Assembly (NCBI RefSeq): GCF_032118995.1
Contig: NC_092650.1
Span: 8,494,001 to 8,558,000 of the forward strand
Direction of reading: 5' to 3'
Origin: Asterias amurensis
Lineage: Eukaryota > Echinodermata > Asteroidea > Forcipulatida > Asteriidae
Length of the DNA stretch: 64,000 nucleotides
Part shown: positions 34,969 through 48,700 of the stretch, in pieces
Position numbering within the stretch: the stretch's first letter is position 1
Layout: every line of letters starts with the position of its first letter
Position numbers and translations under genes: made by a program
The notes under the pieces: model-generated
Seen by the model: only the letters and a program-made list of their open reading frames with translations
What the model was told of the DNA's origin: nothing
Database searches by the model: none

Positions 34969-37194
34969 ATACTATACGATACCTGTAAACACTAACAGAT
35001 TAACAATACGATAATATAGATTACAAATGCCGACATAGCAATTGAATATTAAATGAAAACTCACCATGTTTCAGACCTTGCTCAAGAAGTGGAATTTCAG
35101 TACATTTCTACTTCCATGCTTCTAAAGTTCCACGATGGAGACTAAAATCAATTTTTAGCACACTTCCGCGTCAGGTCGAAGTTAGTGCCATCAATCAGAC
35201 AGTAGCCCAATTTATGGGCCATGGTTGAACCCCTATTCTAAAACAACCTTTCTCCCTTGAAGGTTATCAATGTTGCATGACGACAGTCAACAACACAATT
35301 TACCAACACCAACTTCAAGCAGAGAGTTTTATGATTAAATTATGGTCCTCCCCTATAGAGGTGAACAGTTACACACATTGGAGCACAGTGTCATGTGAAA
35401 CAGGCCCATGCTCGTTTTATATTGTTGTCTAGCCACTACAACAAAGGGACCATCTAGAGTCCATGGATACACAATGAATGGCACTCGAAATCCTTTATTT
35501 ACATTTCAAAGGGTTTGACTGCTTCTAGTTATCGCTGTCATTTTGTGGCTGTCAACAGATCATCGTATAACACGTCAATTGCAATTGGAGATTAAACCAT
35601 AGACTGGCAACAGGCATTGTTCATTGGTAGTAGGCCCAAACGGTGTGCATGTAAAATGAAGGTAGCCAATCCTACCTTTATTGTTAAATGAATACAAAGC
35701 AGCTTTCTAGCCGCCCAAAGGCGATGCCTAAAGTATTTTATGCAAAAAAACACGCTGTGTCTGCAACGTTCCAGATGCTTTTGAACTTGGTTGTTTGCTT
35801 TATGTTTGGGCGCCCTACAGTCATGGCAGAAGCGCAGAATATAATGTGAAAGTTGGATACATCCCTGCTTTTTCACACAATTTGTTTTTAATTGGAACAA
35901 TTTATACTATTGGCACCCTAATACATACAGTTGTATGTTGGACATAATTGTTACGTTTTTCATTAAAATGCACAAAGTGCGTCGTCATATCATTATTGGT
36001 AACTCGGCCGATGTGGCCTTTAGGCCTAGTCAGTGCAAATTGTGCAACCTTTTAGTTATTTAAGAAAGTTGTGCGGTTTTTGCAATGCTTTGGTTTATCT
36101 ATTTGGATTGTCTTATTTTTCTGCAAACGTACTACTTTTTAAGCTCAATTTGGGATGCTGAGCGAATTGAAGGAGCGAGGACATGGCGGGGGGGGGGGGG
36201 GGGGTGGGTAGAATTAAGACACAAGTCATGTTTAATTTCCACCAAATTACATGAATAGCGAACAAGGAATAGGGAACTGTCCAACCTTGATTTGGCACAA
36301 ATATTACGATAGTACCAACATTTTGATTGGCATGAAATCAGACCAATTGCCAATCCGTCACCACAGCTTTGGTGATGGAATATCGGGCAATAGCAATCAT
36401 CGTTCAAACAGAGGTGTTATATTGAACAAGTGAACAAAACTAGAACATCCACTCCCAACAAAATATTAACACTTGTAATGAAAACATTTAATTTAACTTA
36501 GAAGAATGTACATTTTTATTCACTCCATACACAAAATCAAATAAAGCAAATCGCTCTTACTCAAAGGGGATTTTGATGACTGCTATTTGACCTACTATCT
36601 CATACAGCATTGTACAATGCATGTATGAGGCATAGTTAATGCTTCAATGTTGAATAAATGTTTTTGTAACAAGTTTGCATGTACTTGGTTAAAATCAACA
36701 TACAATGTTAGTGCATTGCAACTGTACATTCATAAAAATCAGTTCCTGGTTCACTTTCATTTTTTACCTTAAGTTTGATGGGAGATTGGGTGCATTAGCC
36801 TAATCATTGAACCAGTTATTCGTGTAGAAAGGTAAGTCAATCAGGAACTGGTTACTGAATCATAAATAAAGCAACATATTTTACATGTGTAAATTAACGC
36901 ATGATAATGAACCAATCATTAGATAGTGGGTGGCTAGTATAATGTGAACATGAATGTGAAAGGTGGCAATTACTGATGAATACTGAAACACCTTTATTTG
37001 TAGTCACTTGATGGCAGCATGGTACCCTAACAGTGGTCTCCTGACAGTGGTCTCCTGATAGATTGTACCAGATATGCTGAACATTATTAATGCTCTAAAC
37101 CACAGGGAAACAACAAGTCTCTTCATTTGTTGAGTCATAAAATATCCAAACAGTTTAGCCAATCACATAGGTTGAAAGAAGGTCATGTGTTTAA

Positions 37195-37570
37195 AGACAA
37201 TGGACACTGTTGGTAATTGTCAAAGACCGGTCTTCTCACTAGGTGTATCTCAACATATGCATGAAATAACAAACCTGTGAAAACTTGAGCTCAATTGGTC
37301 GTCGAAGTTGCAAGATAATAATGAAAGAAAAAACACCCTTGTCACACGAAGTTGTGTGCGTTAAGATGGTCATTTCGAGACCTCAAGTTCTAAACTTGAG
37401 GTCTCTAAATCAAATTCGTGGATAATTAATTGTTTCTCGAAACTACTCCACTTCAGAGGGAGCCGATTCTCACAATGTTTTATACTACCAACCTCTCCCC
37501 ATTACTCGTTACCAAGTAAGGTTTCGTGCTAATAATTATTTTGAGTAATTACCAATAGTGTCCACTGCCT
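37195..37570. mobile_element. TTAA-type MITE family 1
   Basis: TTAA duplicates at 37191-37194 and 37571-37574. Ends AGACAATGGACACTGTTGG and the complement of AGGCAGTGGACACTATTGG. Inverted relative to most copies by its asymmetric interior. Confidence 0.85.
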
Positions 37571-37572
37571 TT

Positions 37573-37725
37573 AATAGACCTTTTCGCAAATACCCATTGC
37601 GCAAGTGCCAACCGTTGAATGAGGTGCATTGTGGTCTAGCTAAGAAGCAAATTTGATCACAGCTAGACCACAATGCACCTAATTCAACGCCTAACGCGTC
37701 CGCCCCTGTTTTTGCGAAAAGGTCT
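37573..37725. mobile_element. Foldback MITE with TAGACCTTTTCGCAAA ends
   Basis: TAGACCTTTTCGCAAA at the left pairs with TTTGCGAAAAGGTCTA at the right. An inner hairpin pairs AGGTGCATTGTGGTCTAGCT with its complement. It abuts the preceding TTAA MITE directly. Confidence 0.75.
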
Positions 37726-37758
37726 ACAGTGTATAAAGATATAGCTGGAGCTGCTTAA

Positions 37759-38098
37759 AGGAACATGTTGCCTTGGATCAGTCGAGTTGGTCTTTGAAAA
37801 GCGTTCATAACCGTTTTTTATAAAATGCATATGGGTAGAAAGATGTTGTAAAAGTAGATTACGGTCTACGTCGACTATTACGGTCGGCCATTTATGGGAG
37901 TCAAGTTTTTGACTCCCATAAATGGCCGACCGTGTTAGTTCGCACAGTAAAAGGAAAACCACGCAATTTCGAGGCAAACTTGTGTGGATCATTGTATTCT
38001 ACTTTTAAAACATCTTTCCAACCATATGCATTTGAATTTTTGTTCGTTACAAACGCTTTTTATAGACCAACTCGTTCGAACCAAGGCAACGTGTTCCT
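37759..38098. mobile_element. TTAA-type MITE family 2
   Basis: TTAA at 37755-37758 and 38099-38102. Ends AGGAACATGTTGCCTTGG and the complement of AGGAACACGTTGCCTTGG. The centre is the palindrome CGGCCATTTATGGGAGTCA and its complement. Confidence 0.85.
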
Positions 38099-38361
38099 TT
38101 AAGACCAGTCGTATAAAGCGTGTTGGGCGTTCATAGACTACGTCTGTTGACAGGTAAGTTTATACAGGCGCTAAAAATGTGACACACAATAAATACATAC
38201 AGTACTCCATGTAAAATCTATTAGTACGTGAGCGTACGGAAAACCATTTAGCGTTGCATGCATTTTATCCCTAGCAAAGTGCCCGAGGACAGGATTTAGG
38301 AAATTTTACAAAAAGACAAGTTAAATATTACAGTTTTTCCTTAGTTTTTCCTTAGTTTTAA

Positions 38362-38719
38362 AGCCATTATACACTTTCGGTACAGAAAAAAGGGTCACAG
38401 ATTTACAAATAATTTACAGTGTTTACAGAAGGCAAAGGTGAAAGATTTCTCTTGAAATATTGATCCATGAAATGCTTTACTTTTTGAGAAAACATTAAAA
38501 CAATATCAATTCTCGATAGCGAGAATTACCGATTTATTTTAAACACATGTCATGACACGGCGAAACGCGCGGATACAAGAGTGGGTTTTCCCATTATTTT
38601 CTCCTGACTCCGATGACCGATTGAGCCTAAATTTTCACAGGTTTGTTATGTTATATATAAGTTGTGATACACGAAGCGGGGACTTGGACAATACTTTTTA
38701 CCAAAAGTGTATAATGGCT
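38362..38719. mobile_element. TTAA-type MITE, diverged relative of family 1
   Basis: TTAA at 38358-38361 and 38720-38723. Ends AGCCATTATACACTTTCGG and the complement of AGCCATTATACACTTTTGG. The interior shares CACAGGTTTGTTAT and GACCGATTGAGC with family 1. Confidence 0.75.
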
Positions 38720-39777
38720 TTAACGCTTTCCTCAAAAAGGGTATTTATGAATGGGAATTGGTGGCTCGGTCTTAAATAGCCATTTAAAACCTTGCAGGGT
38801 CATGGCCGAATGATAAAGGACAGCTGTAGGCCCTACAGGGCTACAACCCTGCTAGTTACAGACCTTGTTGCCACTCTTTTATCTTCTTGATAATAACAGT
38901 AAATACTTGTAAATAAACTCTGTATCAAAGCCATAAAAAGATGATAGGCCCAAATCATTTGTTTTTTAATGAGTACATTAAGTGAATGAAGCCTTTTAAA
39001 AACATCAGGAAACAGACAAATTTGCAAAATTTTGTCAGACCAATAAAAAACAAAAATTTTCATGAGTTTAGTGGGATATGCATTTTTGTTTATTGACTCG
39101 CCCAGCAGACTTTTGCAAATTTAAAGTGAAACTTGTTCAAAAGTCAGTTTTGTCAAAGTGTCAGAGACTTTGAGAAGTCTGAACTGAAAAAAAGGGGAAT
39201 TTCAGAACAAGTCCAAAAGTCACAACTTTGCCTAAAAGCGGAAGCATCTCATCTCTTGTGAGTTGATTATTTTCAATACCATTACTGAGCATGGATGGAT
39301 CTAAATAGATGTTGAATTTGCATCAGGATGGACTGATAAATGCCATCTTCAGAGGCAACTTGTTTTGTTTTTTATTTGGGCTGCTTCAAGTACAATAACT
39401 TTTCTAGTTAACCAACCAACCATGCAAGGAATTCTAATCAAACTCTGCCATGCCACACACCATATTAACCAATGCACCATTGTGCAATAAAAATAACTGA
39501 TTTGTCCATAATACAAATGGCCAATTTGACCCTGTGTGGTGTAAAGTAGGAGCAATATCAAAGTCATGAATATCTAAGTATTGGACGCAAATGGAGAACT
39601 CATATTGTATTGAATTCACTTAAAATATTGGAGACAAGATCATTATCACTAAAACTCATGTTACCTTCAAGGCAACTTCAAAATTCTGAAATGACACCAA
39701 TACACTCAAAGAAATTGCATCAAGAACATGAAATGTAGACTGTAACTATGTTTTAGTGATATACACTTAAAGTGTTA

Positions 39778-42700
39778 TTAATCCTTTTGCGCAGTCGTCT
39801 GAGTTGTTCCGTCTTTCATTGCTTTTTCCTTTGGATCATAATTGACAAGTTGTTGGCCAACAAGATACCTGAAACAAGAACAACATCAACAATCAATTAG
39901 TAATAATAACAAATTCTTATATAGCGCATTTCACAATAACCGTATAAATGCGCTTTAACACAGGTACTAACACTTTTTGTGAAAAAACACAGGCCAAAGT
40001 GTTTGCGACAAGTATTACTTGTGGCCAATGCCTACTTATTTGAGCTTTACAAATGCATTTGACAAGTAATATCCCCTGCTCTTAAAACTTACTTGTCATT
40101 TTTGATGTGCTCATAAAGCTTTTTAAACTGTTTGAGATGAAACACCAAGGCTGCCATAGAAACCACAGATGTGACAAGACAAGGGTAAATGCGACGTACT
40201 ACCAAGAGGTTGATGTCATCTCCCAAACCTTCAATACAACAACAGAAAAGATCAATAAGAATCTAACCACAATGCCTTTGCCATTTTAAAGGCAGTGGAC
40301 ACTATTGGTAATTACTCAAAATAATTATTAGCATAAAACCGTACTTGGTAACGAGTAATGGGGAGAGGTTGATAGTATTAAACAAGTAATTTTCCACGAA
40401 TTTGATTTCAAGACGGGAGACCTCAGATTTAGAACTTGAGGTCTCGAAATCAACCATCTAAACGCACACAACTTCGTGTGACAAGGGTGTTTTTTCTTCC
40501 ATTACTAATTACCAATAGTGTCCAATGTCTTTAATCTATCTGGATCAAAATTAACAATAAAAATAACCACTGTTTCAAAAACTTATTTGATGTGAAAAAT
40601 ACAATGACATACAACAGTTCAAGTTGAAACCAAATTCTGATATTAAAGCATAACGTTTTAGTACTTAAAGGCACTGGACACATTTGGTAATAATTCAAAA
40701 TAAATAATACGCATAGAAAACTTGCTTGGTAACGACAATGGAGAGCAGATGTTAGTCTAGTATGAAACATTGTGAAAAAGACTCAGAGTTTTTGAAAAAG
40801 AGGTATTTTCTCACTCGTTTTTTTTTCCAGTTATTGTTGCAACTTCTATGACCAATTGAGCAAAAACGTTCACAGATTTGTTATTTAATACATAATGTTT
40901 GGATACACCAAGTGAGAATACTTGTCTTTGACAATTACCAACCATGTCCAGTGCTTTTTAAGCAAGTTAGTATGGTTCCACTAACCTAATAATGGTGTAA
41001 TTCCTGCTGCTACAGCGTATGGTGCAGTCAATATCAGAACAAGACATGTCACCACAGGCAACACTACTCTCCTTATTATAAAACCTAAATTCAGATTACG
41101 AAATCCATCTTGATAAACCTGCAGACATAAAGAGAAAATCAAACAAGGTAAGTTTGATCAACTGAAATTCAAGGTATGGGTAATTTAGCTGACACCCACT
41201 ACAGCTTATAATGTTGTTAATACATTTCCTTGTTAATATGTAGTCAGGATAGACTTGAAATATTTGGGTATTGTGAATTTAATGATCGGACCAATATAAT
41301 TGACAAGTAAGAAATTAGTTCCTCTTTTGTAGCATGTATACTTGAAGTAACTCAATAAATTTTGCCCAAACTCAACTGTAAGCAATGCCATTAGAATGGG
41401 TCGAGTTTCAATGGTTGGCCACTGTTATGGCCGCTGGACCAAGCTGATGGAGGGCTCCATTCTGATGGAGGGCTCCATTTATCTTTAAAAGGAAGAGGAT
41501 TGACCAATTCAAGTTTTGTGATGTACTTTTTTTCAAATAGATGGAGTCCTCATGTCAGTGGGGTAAAACTAACAGTCTCTCACCTCACGTGTAATGGTAT
41601 AAATTGTCATTGTATTTGATACCCTTCCAGTACAAAATTTGTACAGAGACGTTTGGTTCATAACTAACTTTCAGTAATATTCGATCATAACAGCCTCGAG
41701 TTTGACCCATTGACTGAAAGGAAAAGCAAAACCACTACTCCCTCGATACTCCCCAGACCGATTTTATTTTTTCCCCTGGGCTTCAGCTCAGGTTAGTAGA
41801 ATATGCCAAAGATCACCACAGCAGCACTCAAACTGTCAAAACTGTTTTGTATAATTAACAAACCTGTTCCAAGACGGTCTTTAGCCACCAGTTGGGACCC
41901 ATCATAGTCACAGCACACATGATCTTGGCATGTAGAACACCGAGGGCCCAATCCTACAGTTCATCATTTAGAAAAAAATAAATGGCTTTGGTTAAAGTTC
42001 ATTCGTTAAAGGCAGTGGACACTATTGGTAACTACTCAAAATAATTATTAGCATAAAACCTTACTTGATGATGAGTAATGGGGAGAGGGTGATAGTATAA
42101 AACATAGTGAGAATCGGCTCCCTCTGAAGTAATGTGGTTTTCAATTTTTTTTCAAAATGTATGCACGATAATATTTCAATATCACTATTGGTAACACTAT
42201 TGGTAATAACTAAAAAATTGTTATTAGCATAAAACCTTACTTGGTGATGAGTAATTGGGAGAGGTTGATAGTATAAAACTTTGTGAGAAATGGCTCCCTC
42301 TGAAGTAATGTGGTTTTCAAGAGAGAAGTAATTTTCCACGAATTTGATTTTGAGACCTCAAATTTAGAATTTGAGGTCTCAAAAACAAGCATCTGAAAGC
42401 ACACAACTGTGTGTGACCAGGGTGTTTTTCTTTCATTATTATCTCACAACTTCGGCGACCAAATAAGCTCAAATTTTCACAGGTTTGTTATTTTATGCAT
42501 ATGTTGAGATACACCAAGTGAGAGGACTTGTCTTAGACAATTACCAAAACTTGTCCAGTGCCTTTAACACAGACATTTTTGAGAAGTTTCAAGCACAAGA
42601 AACAAAATACATAACCAACATAGTTATGACATTGTTCAAAATGATGAATGCATACTCTTCAGAGCACAACAGATTTTCCTGTTTTAGAAATTACAAATAC

Positions 42701-45700
42701 ATTTATTTCCTATAACTTTCGTCCAAACTCATAACTTTATACTGAGACTCGAGTGGTCTACTACCTGACGACATTATAGACCGTGTAAGTCTTGCGACGA
42801 TAAGGCCATTGAGCTTCCAGCAACCTCCGAGCCATCAGCTATTGGAGATTAACGTGGGTGCAATTTTGTGCGGTTTTCAGTCACAATTTTCACAACATCA
42901 CAATTTTCCACCACAAAAACATATTGGTAAAATGATTACAATAAAAACTAACATTTGAGATAGAATTTGGAAACTTATAAGAAAATTTAAAAACAACAGG
43001 CTCAAAGTGTTAAATTGTGAATTACGCCGACTGTGCCGCGCAAACCATGTCGACTGCACTAAATAATGTCAGGCAGCAATTATATTTTTGCGCATACATA
43101 TTTCAAAGAATCAGCTTTCAAAATTAAAAACAGAAATCAAACTTAAGTAACTTTGTAAAGTGAATCGATAACCATTGATGATATTAAAAGAAAGATTCTA
43201 AATCAAATCATTAGGCACAGCAACTCACCTGCCAAGGAAAAAACACTGGAGACTGATCAAGGGGTACTCGTATTGGAACCACCACGACAACCTCAAAGAG
43301 TAGACCCAGGAGGAAGGGGATTACCCCTAGAAGCATAGCTGCAACTAACAATGACTTTACAAACTGAAACAAAAAATACAAGTAAATACTAAATTGAATG
43401 AACTTGTATTGCACCACCCTCATCAAAGAGAACATCCAGAAACCAGAGCCCAATATAATTGTCCTGCTTACCGCCGAATTCTGCGCTTACGATCACGATT
43501 CCCCGCTTATGTGCAAGCGCTGAATTTCTGCGCTAGCCTTGTAAAGCGTAGAATGCCTAGTAGCACGGAGTAAGTACGCGAAAAAGCCAAAATTCACCAC
43601 TAACCCATGAAATACGATTGCCGTAAGCATAGAATTCCATGCTTCGGTAAGCGCCGAATATGTGCTTACGGTAAGCAGAGTCATGAAATTGGGCCCTGAA
43701 GGGTCACAAATGAAGGAGGTGAAGGTAATTACCAGGGCCCAATTATAAAGAGCTACTTTAAGCAGAAAATATCGCTTAGCAGTTTCTGCTATTAGCGATA
43801 CGGGGAGGATGGGATAACATTTTGGAAAGTCGTTGGTCCTGTGTGTTGTGTAACGCACATAAACGAACCAAGTGCACTTATCGAAAAGAGAAGGGGTTCG
43901 CACTGGGGTTCACGATTGATTGGCAGCATATTGCACCACAACACCTTGTACATGGTGTTATGCAAAAGGAGTAGGTCTCATATTTAAAACGCAGTCAAAC
44001 ATGCTTGCAGGAAAAAAAAGTATTTTAATGCGCCCTGAGCCTCACTGAGTGACGGATATGCGTGCTTTATAAGAAGCCACTACTATTACTGGGCACAGTT
44101 AGTACATGTGATGTGGCATTTTCGCTAGGAACCTTATTCTAGTAATCCAAACTCATTTGGCTTAGCTTTTCTTATGCTTTAGTAGCTAAGCTTGGGCGAT
44201 ATCGATTTATTTTATTCACGATATATCGCCGACAATATATCGCGATGTTCGATATAATCGCGATTAATGAAATTTGACATCATCAGTCTTAAAACTCCAA
44301 GTGAAAGTTGTAGAGAGACAGTCATAGCATAAGAGAGGTGTTCTAATGACCTAATCTTCTGGTTTTACTCCAAACCTAATGGGGTGCAAGATGTCTCAGC
44401 TAGGAAATACATCGCGATATTTAATCGATATATCGATATATCGCGATTATCGCGATACATCATGATATATCGCGATATATCGATATTTCGATTAAAACCA
44501 AATCCATCCGATATCGAAATCGTTTTCAAATTAATATCGCGATATTTGATAATATGTGATATCGCCCAAGCTTATTAGTAGCTCCATGAAATTGGGGCCT
44601 GGGTTAAAGTTCATAAACTGCTTACCACAAAATTGTTGTTTAAGTTTATTGATGTATACTATATAACTTATGCAGATTGCTGGTTTCTCTAGCTCGTTTT
44701 GGTAAATTTTGAAATTGTAAACTACTTTTTTTGTATACAAATTTGCAGAGTGTCGGTCTTTTGGGTTGTTTTATTTAAACTAAATGAAGCATAGAATAAC
44801 AAAAATGGCAGAGCTTTATAGTTTAGTCTAATGGATGAAACCAACCATACCTTACCCAATGCTACCCCAAGGAATTCTATTCTAAAGCTAAATGTCGACT
44901 AAAAATCCAGATATCTAGACTCTTCTAAGATTGCCTTGAATTACCGAAAATGGTTTGGCTGGGTTTGCAGTATAACAATGAATCAATCATGCAAACCAGT
45001 AACTAATATACAAATATTGACTGCTTCGAGTGCTATGGTGGAAAATAGAATGCTCCGGGGATCACCGAGGGAGTCGTGGTTTTAACCATTGCATGAGTAA
45101 AAGCAGTCAATATTTGTTTTATAACACCCCAAACAATTTTAAAAACTGAACTGTTAAGTTACACACCTGAACGCTATAATCCACGGACGATGCGAATACA
45201 GATTGCGAAAACTTTTACTGTGCTCTTCATGTAGTGTCATGTAATCCAAAATGGTTACAGACTATTACTGTATCATCCTCGTACACTCAACGGACGTCTG
45301 GGTACTGCACGCCATGTAATAGTCTTTCGGACTAGCGCACGGCAAACCAATGCACTATCACACGGCCGTCGTCTAGCAAAACTAAGACATGTCATGTGAC
45401 ACGCTCTCAACCAATGAAAAGGCAGAACATTGGTAAGGGGTATTATATTAAAGTAACAACAATGACATAATATGCAGAGACTTACCAAAATTGTATACAT
45501 TTTAGCCTTTTCCAAGATCAGATCAATCCCAGCAGGCAGCCAGGACCAGATCATGGTAGCCAGCCGACACATCAACCAGCATAGGTACAGACCACATGCA
45601 GCTGTGTAGAGTTCATGGACTACTACTCCATTACCAACCCATAATGACATGAAGAATCGACCCAGGAAGACAGGTAGGGTGAGGCAGAGTACACTAGTCC

Positions 45701-48700
45701 CAAGCAAGGATAGACACAGCAGATGAACCAACAGAAATATCTGCAGGTAGAGATCAAAAGAGGATAGGATTTCATGTTCTACTTGTTACTACATTAGTTT
45801 TTTGCTTTTGAGTCATCAAGACAGACCCCAAAATGTTGTGGCCCAAAAGTAGATTTTCCCCCCAATTACTTATATAATACATTTACTTGTGACTAGTAAA
45901 AGATCATGGCGTGATGTCGCCAAGTGGTTAAGTGCATCGGACTCAAGTTTTGACGGCTGAGTCATTGGGGTGTGTGTTCTCATCTCGGTCTTGACACTTT
46001 GTGTCGTTGAGCAGGACAATTGAGACTATAATTGCCTTTCTTTGCCAAGGGGTAAATGGGTACCTGTGATAGCAGAGATGGTTCTTGTATTATAAGTTAT
46101 CACACAAGCGCGAGTGGAATACAGAAAAATTCAGCGTTTCTGGGACGTAGACACGCTATGTTTTCCGTATTTCCACGAGCGCGCGTGTGATAACGTATTT
46201 ATCTTCAAGCAAACTTGACGCGTGACATAGAACACACAAGACGCCGGTAGTGATATTAGCCGTGCAATATAGGTTTTTTATCACCACTCTATTCTGCGAA
46301 TCTGAAAGAAGGATTAGCGCGTACTTGAAGATAATATGATTTAGCCTAGTGCGCTAAATACTTTGCAGCAGCATATGCTGTATACTCCACAGGGAGATGA
46401 GATTGCCTAAGGATTTAATAATTGGTCCAGTAATAATGTTAAAAAAACAACGATAACTCTTTGGATATGCGCCATACAAGAGTCAGTATTAATGATTTGT
46501 TATTATCTAAACTTGTGATATTGTAATGCACTATTGCTACTTACACGAAATGCAAAGAATGATGGTTTATTGTAGGGTTGGAATCCAGTGGGTCCCATTT
46601 GATTAATAAGAGCATGATGAGCAGCATGTAGCGCCATCCCTCCAGGGGCAGGACCAGCAGCTCCTGGTGCAGCCTGTTGGTCAACAGGCTGATCAGCAGC
46701 TTCAGGAGCTTCTTGTTCCTCGTTATCATCATCATTTATCTCACCATTCTCATTATTGACATCATCTTGGATCTCATCCATCTCCTCCTCTTCCATGATG
46801 ACATCAGAGTCGTCATCCCTCCCGCTGGATACTACCTCCTCCTCGGTGAACGCAGTAATATCAACACTGCCCTCTTGTGGTGCTGCTACCTCCAGAAGTG
46901 AGTTCAATCTGATACCTAAATCGCCCTCATCATCATCAGGTGATTCTGACTGGGTACCGCTGCCTCCTGGCTGCGGGTCATTTACTCCAAGGTAGAGATC
47001 CTCTTCCCCTGAAAAGCTAGCGATATCCTCTGGGTTGAGATGAGCTGCCTCTGGGTTGGGACCATCCTCTTCAAAGTCAAGATGAGCTAACTGTTGATCA
47101 TGCTGTGGTGAGGGTGTTGGCTTGTCTTCAACCGGTACATCACCCAGCAGATATGAACGCATATTACTGAACATAAAAATAACATTATAGCATATTGCAT
47201 TACACAAGAATTTGACCAGACCTTAAAAAATAAGCCTGAAGTCCAACGATACTTAATTCAAGCTGATAGCTTTTATCAGCAAACATTCATGATATATTTC
47301 CTTAAATTTTGTTTAAAAAGTGCCATCCCTTTCTGATCCCGTGGTTGCCGCTTTCCAGGATGTACCATATTTTGAGGGTGATCCCTAGCTACATGGCATG
47401 TTGTATGGCTTCTGAATAGCACTCAACTGTTTCTTTGTTAAGCAAGTGATTCTGGGTCAAACCACAAAAATAGACTCACAGGAGGTAAGCTGCCACTATG
47501 GTCCATCCTCGAATTGCATTCTTCAACCATTGCCTTGTGTGTCCCTGCTCTAGGAGTGCTGGAAGGACTACCTGGAGTAGGAGCAACTCTAGGGAGAGCT
47601 CACTGACTGGGGAATCACTGCAGAGGAATGAGAAGTTGAATAGTGAAATTAATACTGATACTACACTATTATGGAATGTGTGCAACAAATGCAGAGAAAA
47701 TAAACAGGTTTAAAGGGCAATTAAAGGGAAAACAAGTCCAAGAAGGTTATTACATTGAACGGTGAATGTGATACGGTAAGAAGGCAGGGAAGAGGTATTT
47801 GATGATTGTTACTGGGAGTCAAAGGACTTAGACCAACCCTTACCTTGAGAGGTGAATGTGGTACGGTAAGGAGGAAGGGAAGAGGTATTTGATGATTGTC
47901 ACTGGGAGCCAAAGGACTGAGACCAACCCTTACCTTGAGAGGTGAATGTGATACGGTAAGGAGGAAGGGAAGAGGTATTTGATGATTTTTCATGGGAGTC
48001 AAAGGACTGAGACTAACTCTTACCTTGAGAGGTGAATGTGATACGGTAAGAAGGAAGGGAAGAGGTATTTGATGATTGTTACTGGGAGCCAAAGGACTGA
48101 GACCAACCCTTACCTTGAAAGGTGAATGTGATACGGTAAGAAGGAAGGGAAGAGGTATTTGATGATTGTCACTGGGAGCCAAAGGACTAGAAGGACAACA
48201 CTTCCAAAGACGATGACTGAGAGCAGAGAGCGTCTGACGTGTCTATAGATTGGTAGATGTATCATCTCTTGAATTGGATTGAAGTCGGGGTCATTCAGAT
48301 TACGCAGGAACCACAACACACCTGGCCTTAGGACCTGCAAAACAAACAATGGAAAATTAAGGAGTTATAGAGGGCATCAGGAATGTTACTACAAGAATTG
48401 GAACTATAGGATGTCGCACAATACTCTTGCAATTAAATTCTAAATAATTCATATAAAATGTACTCATTGTACAAGAAGTGGTTTGAAACAAAAAAAGTCA
48501 ACAAAACTTGTGTTGTTATTGCTGAGCAGTCAAGTGCATCGCGGGATTGCTTGTGGGATAACTGATATTGCTTGTGGGATAACTCATATTGCTTGTGGGA
48601 TAACTCATATTGCTTGTGGGATAACTGACATTGCTTGTGGGATAACTGATATTGCTTGTGGGATAACTGATATTGCTTGTGGGATAACTGATATTGCTTG

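Larger units (their letters stand above)
31130..39770. other. Intergenic region dominated by foldback elements
   Basis: No convincing exon found. Holds a small TGGTGGTTCTGAG-ended foldback (31310-31464), an interrupted family-1 MITE (31687-32505), two family-2 MITEs (31906-32250, 37759-38098), the compound-ended element (33717-34968), a family-1 MITE (37195-37570), a PCR-scale palindrome (37573-37725), and a diverged TTAA MITE (38362-38719). A poly-G run lies at about 36185-36204. 32520-33650, 35000-37180 and 38730-39770 show nothing I recognise, apart from ATG|GTGAGT at about 35065 (minus), a possible leader-exon donor of the ANKUB1-like gene. Confidence 0.5.

Noticed and set aside
38833-39063. 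A minus-strand frame starting MKIFVFYW, considered as the missing first ubiquitin-like exon of the ANKUB1-like gene
   Set aside because: Similarity ends after a few residues and no donor in the required phase was found.
47721-48182. A 153-aa frame of 30-aa repeats ([16 protein letters not shown])
   Set aside because: It is an out-of-frame reading of the five-copy exon 12/donor repeat; the conserved MARCHF6 frame is different and stops in the intron.
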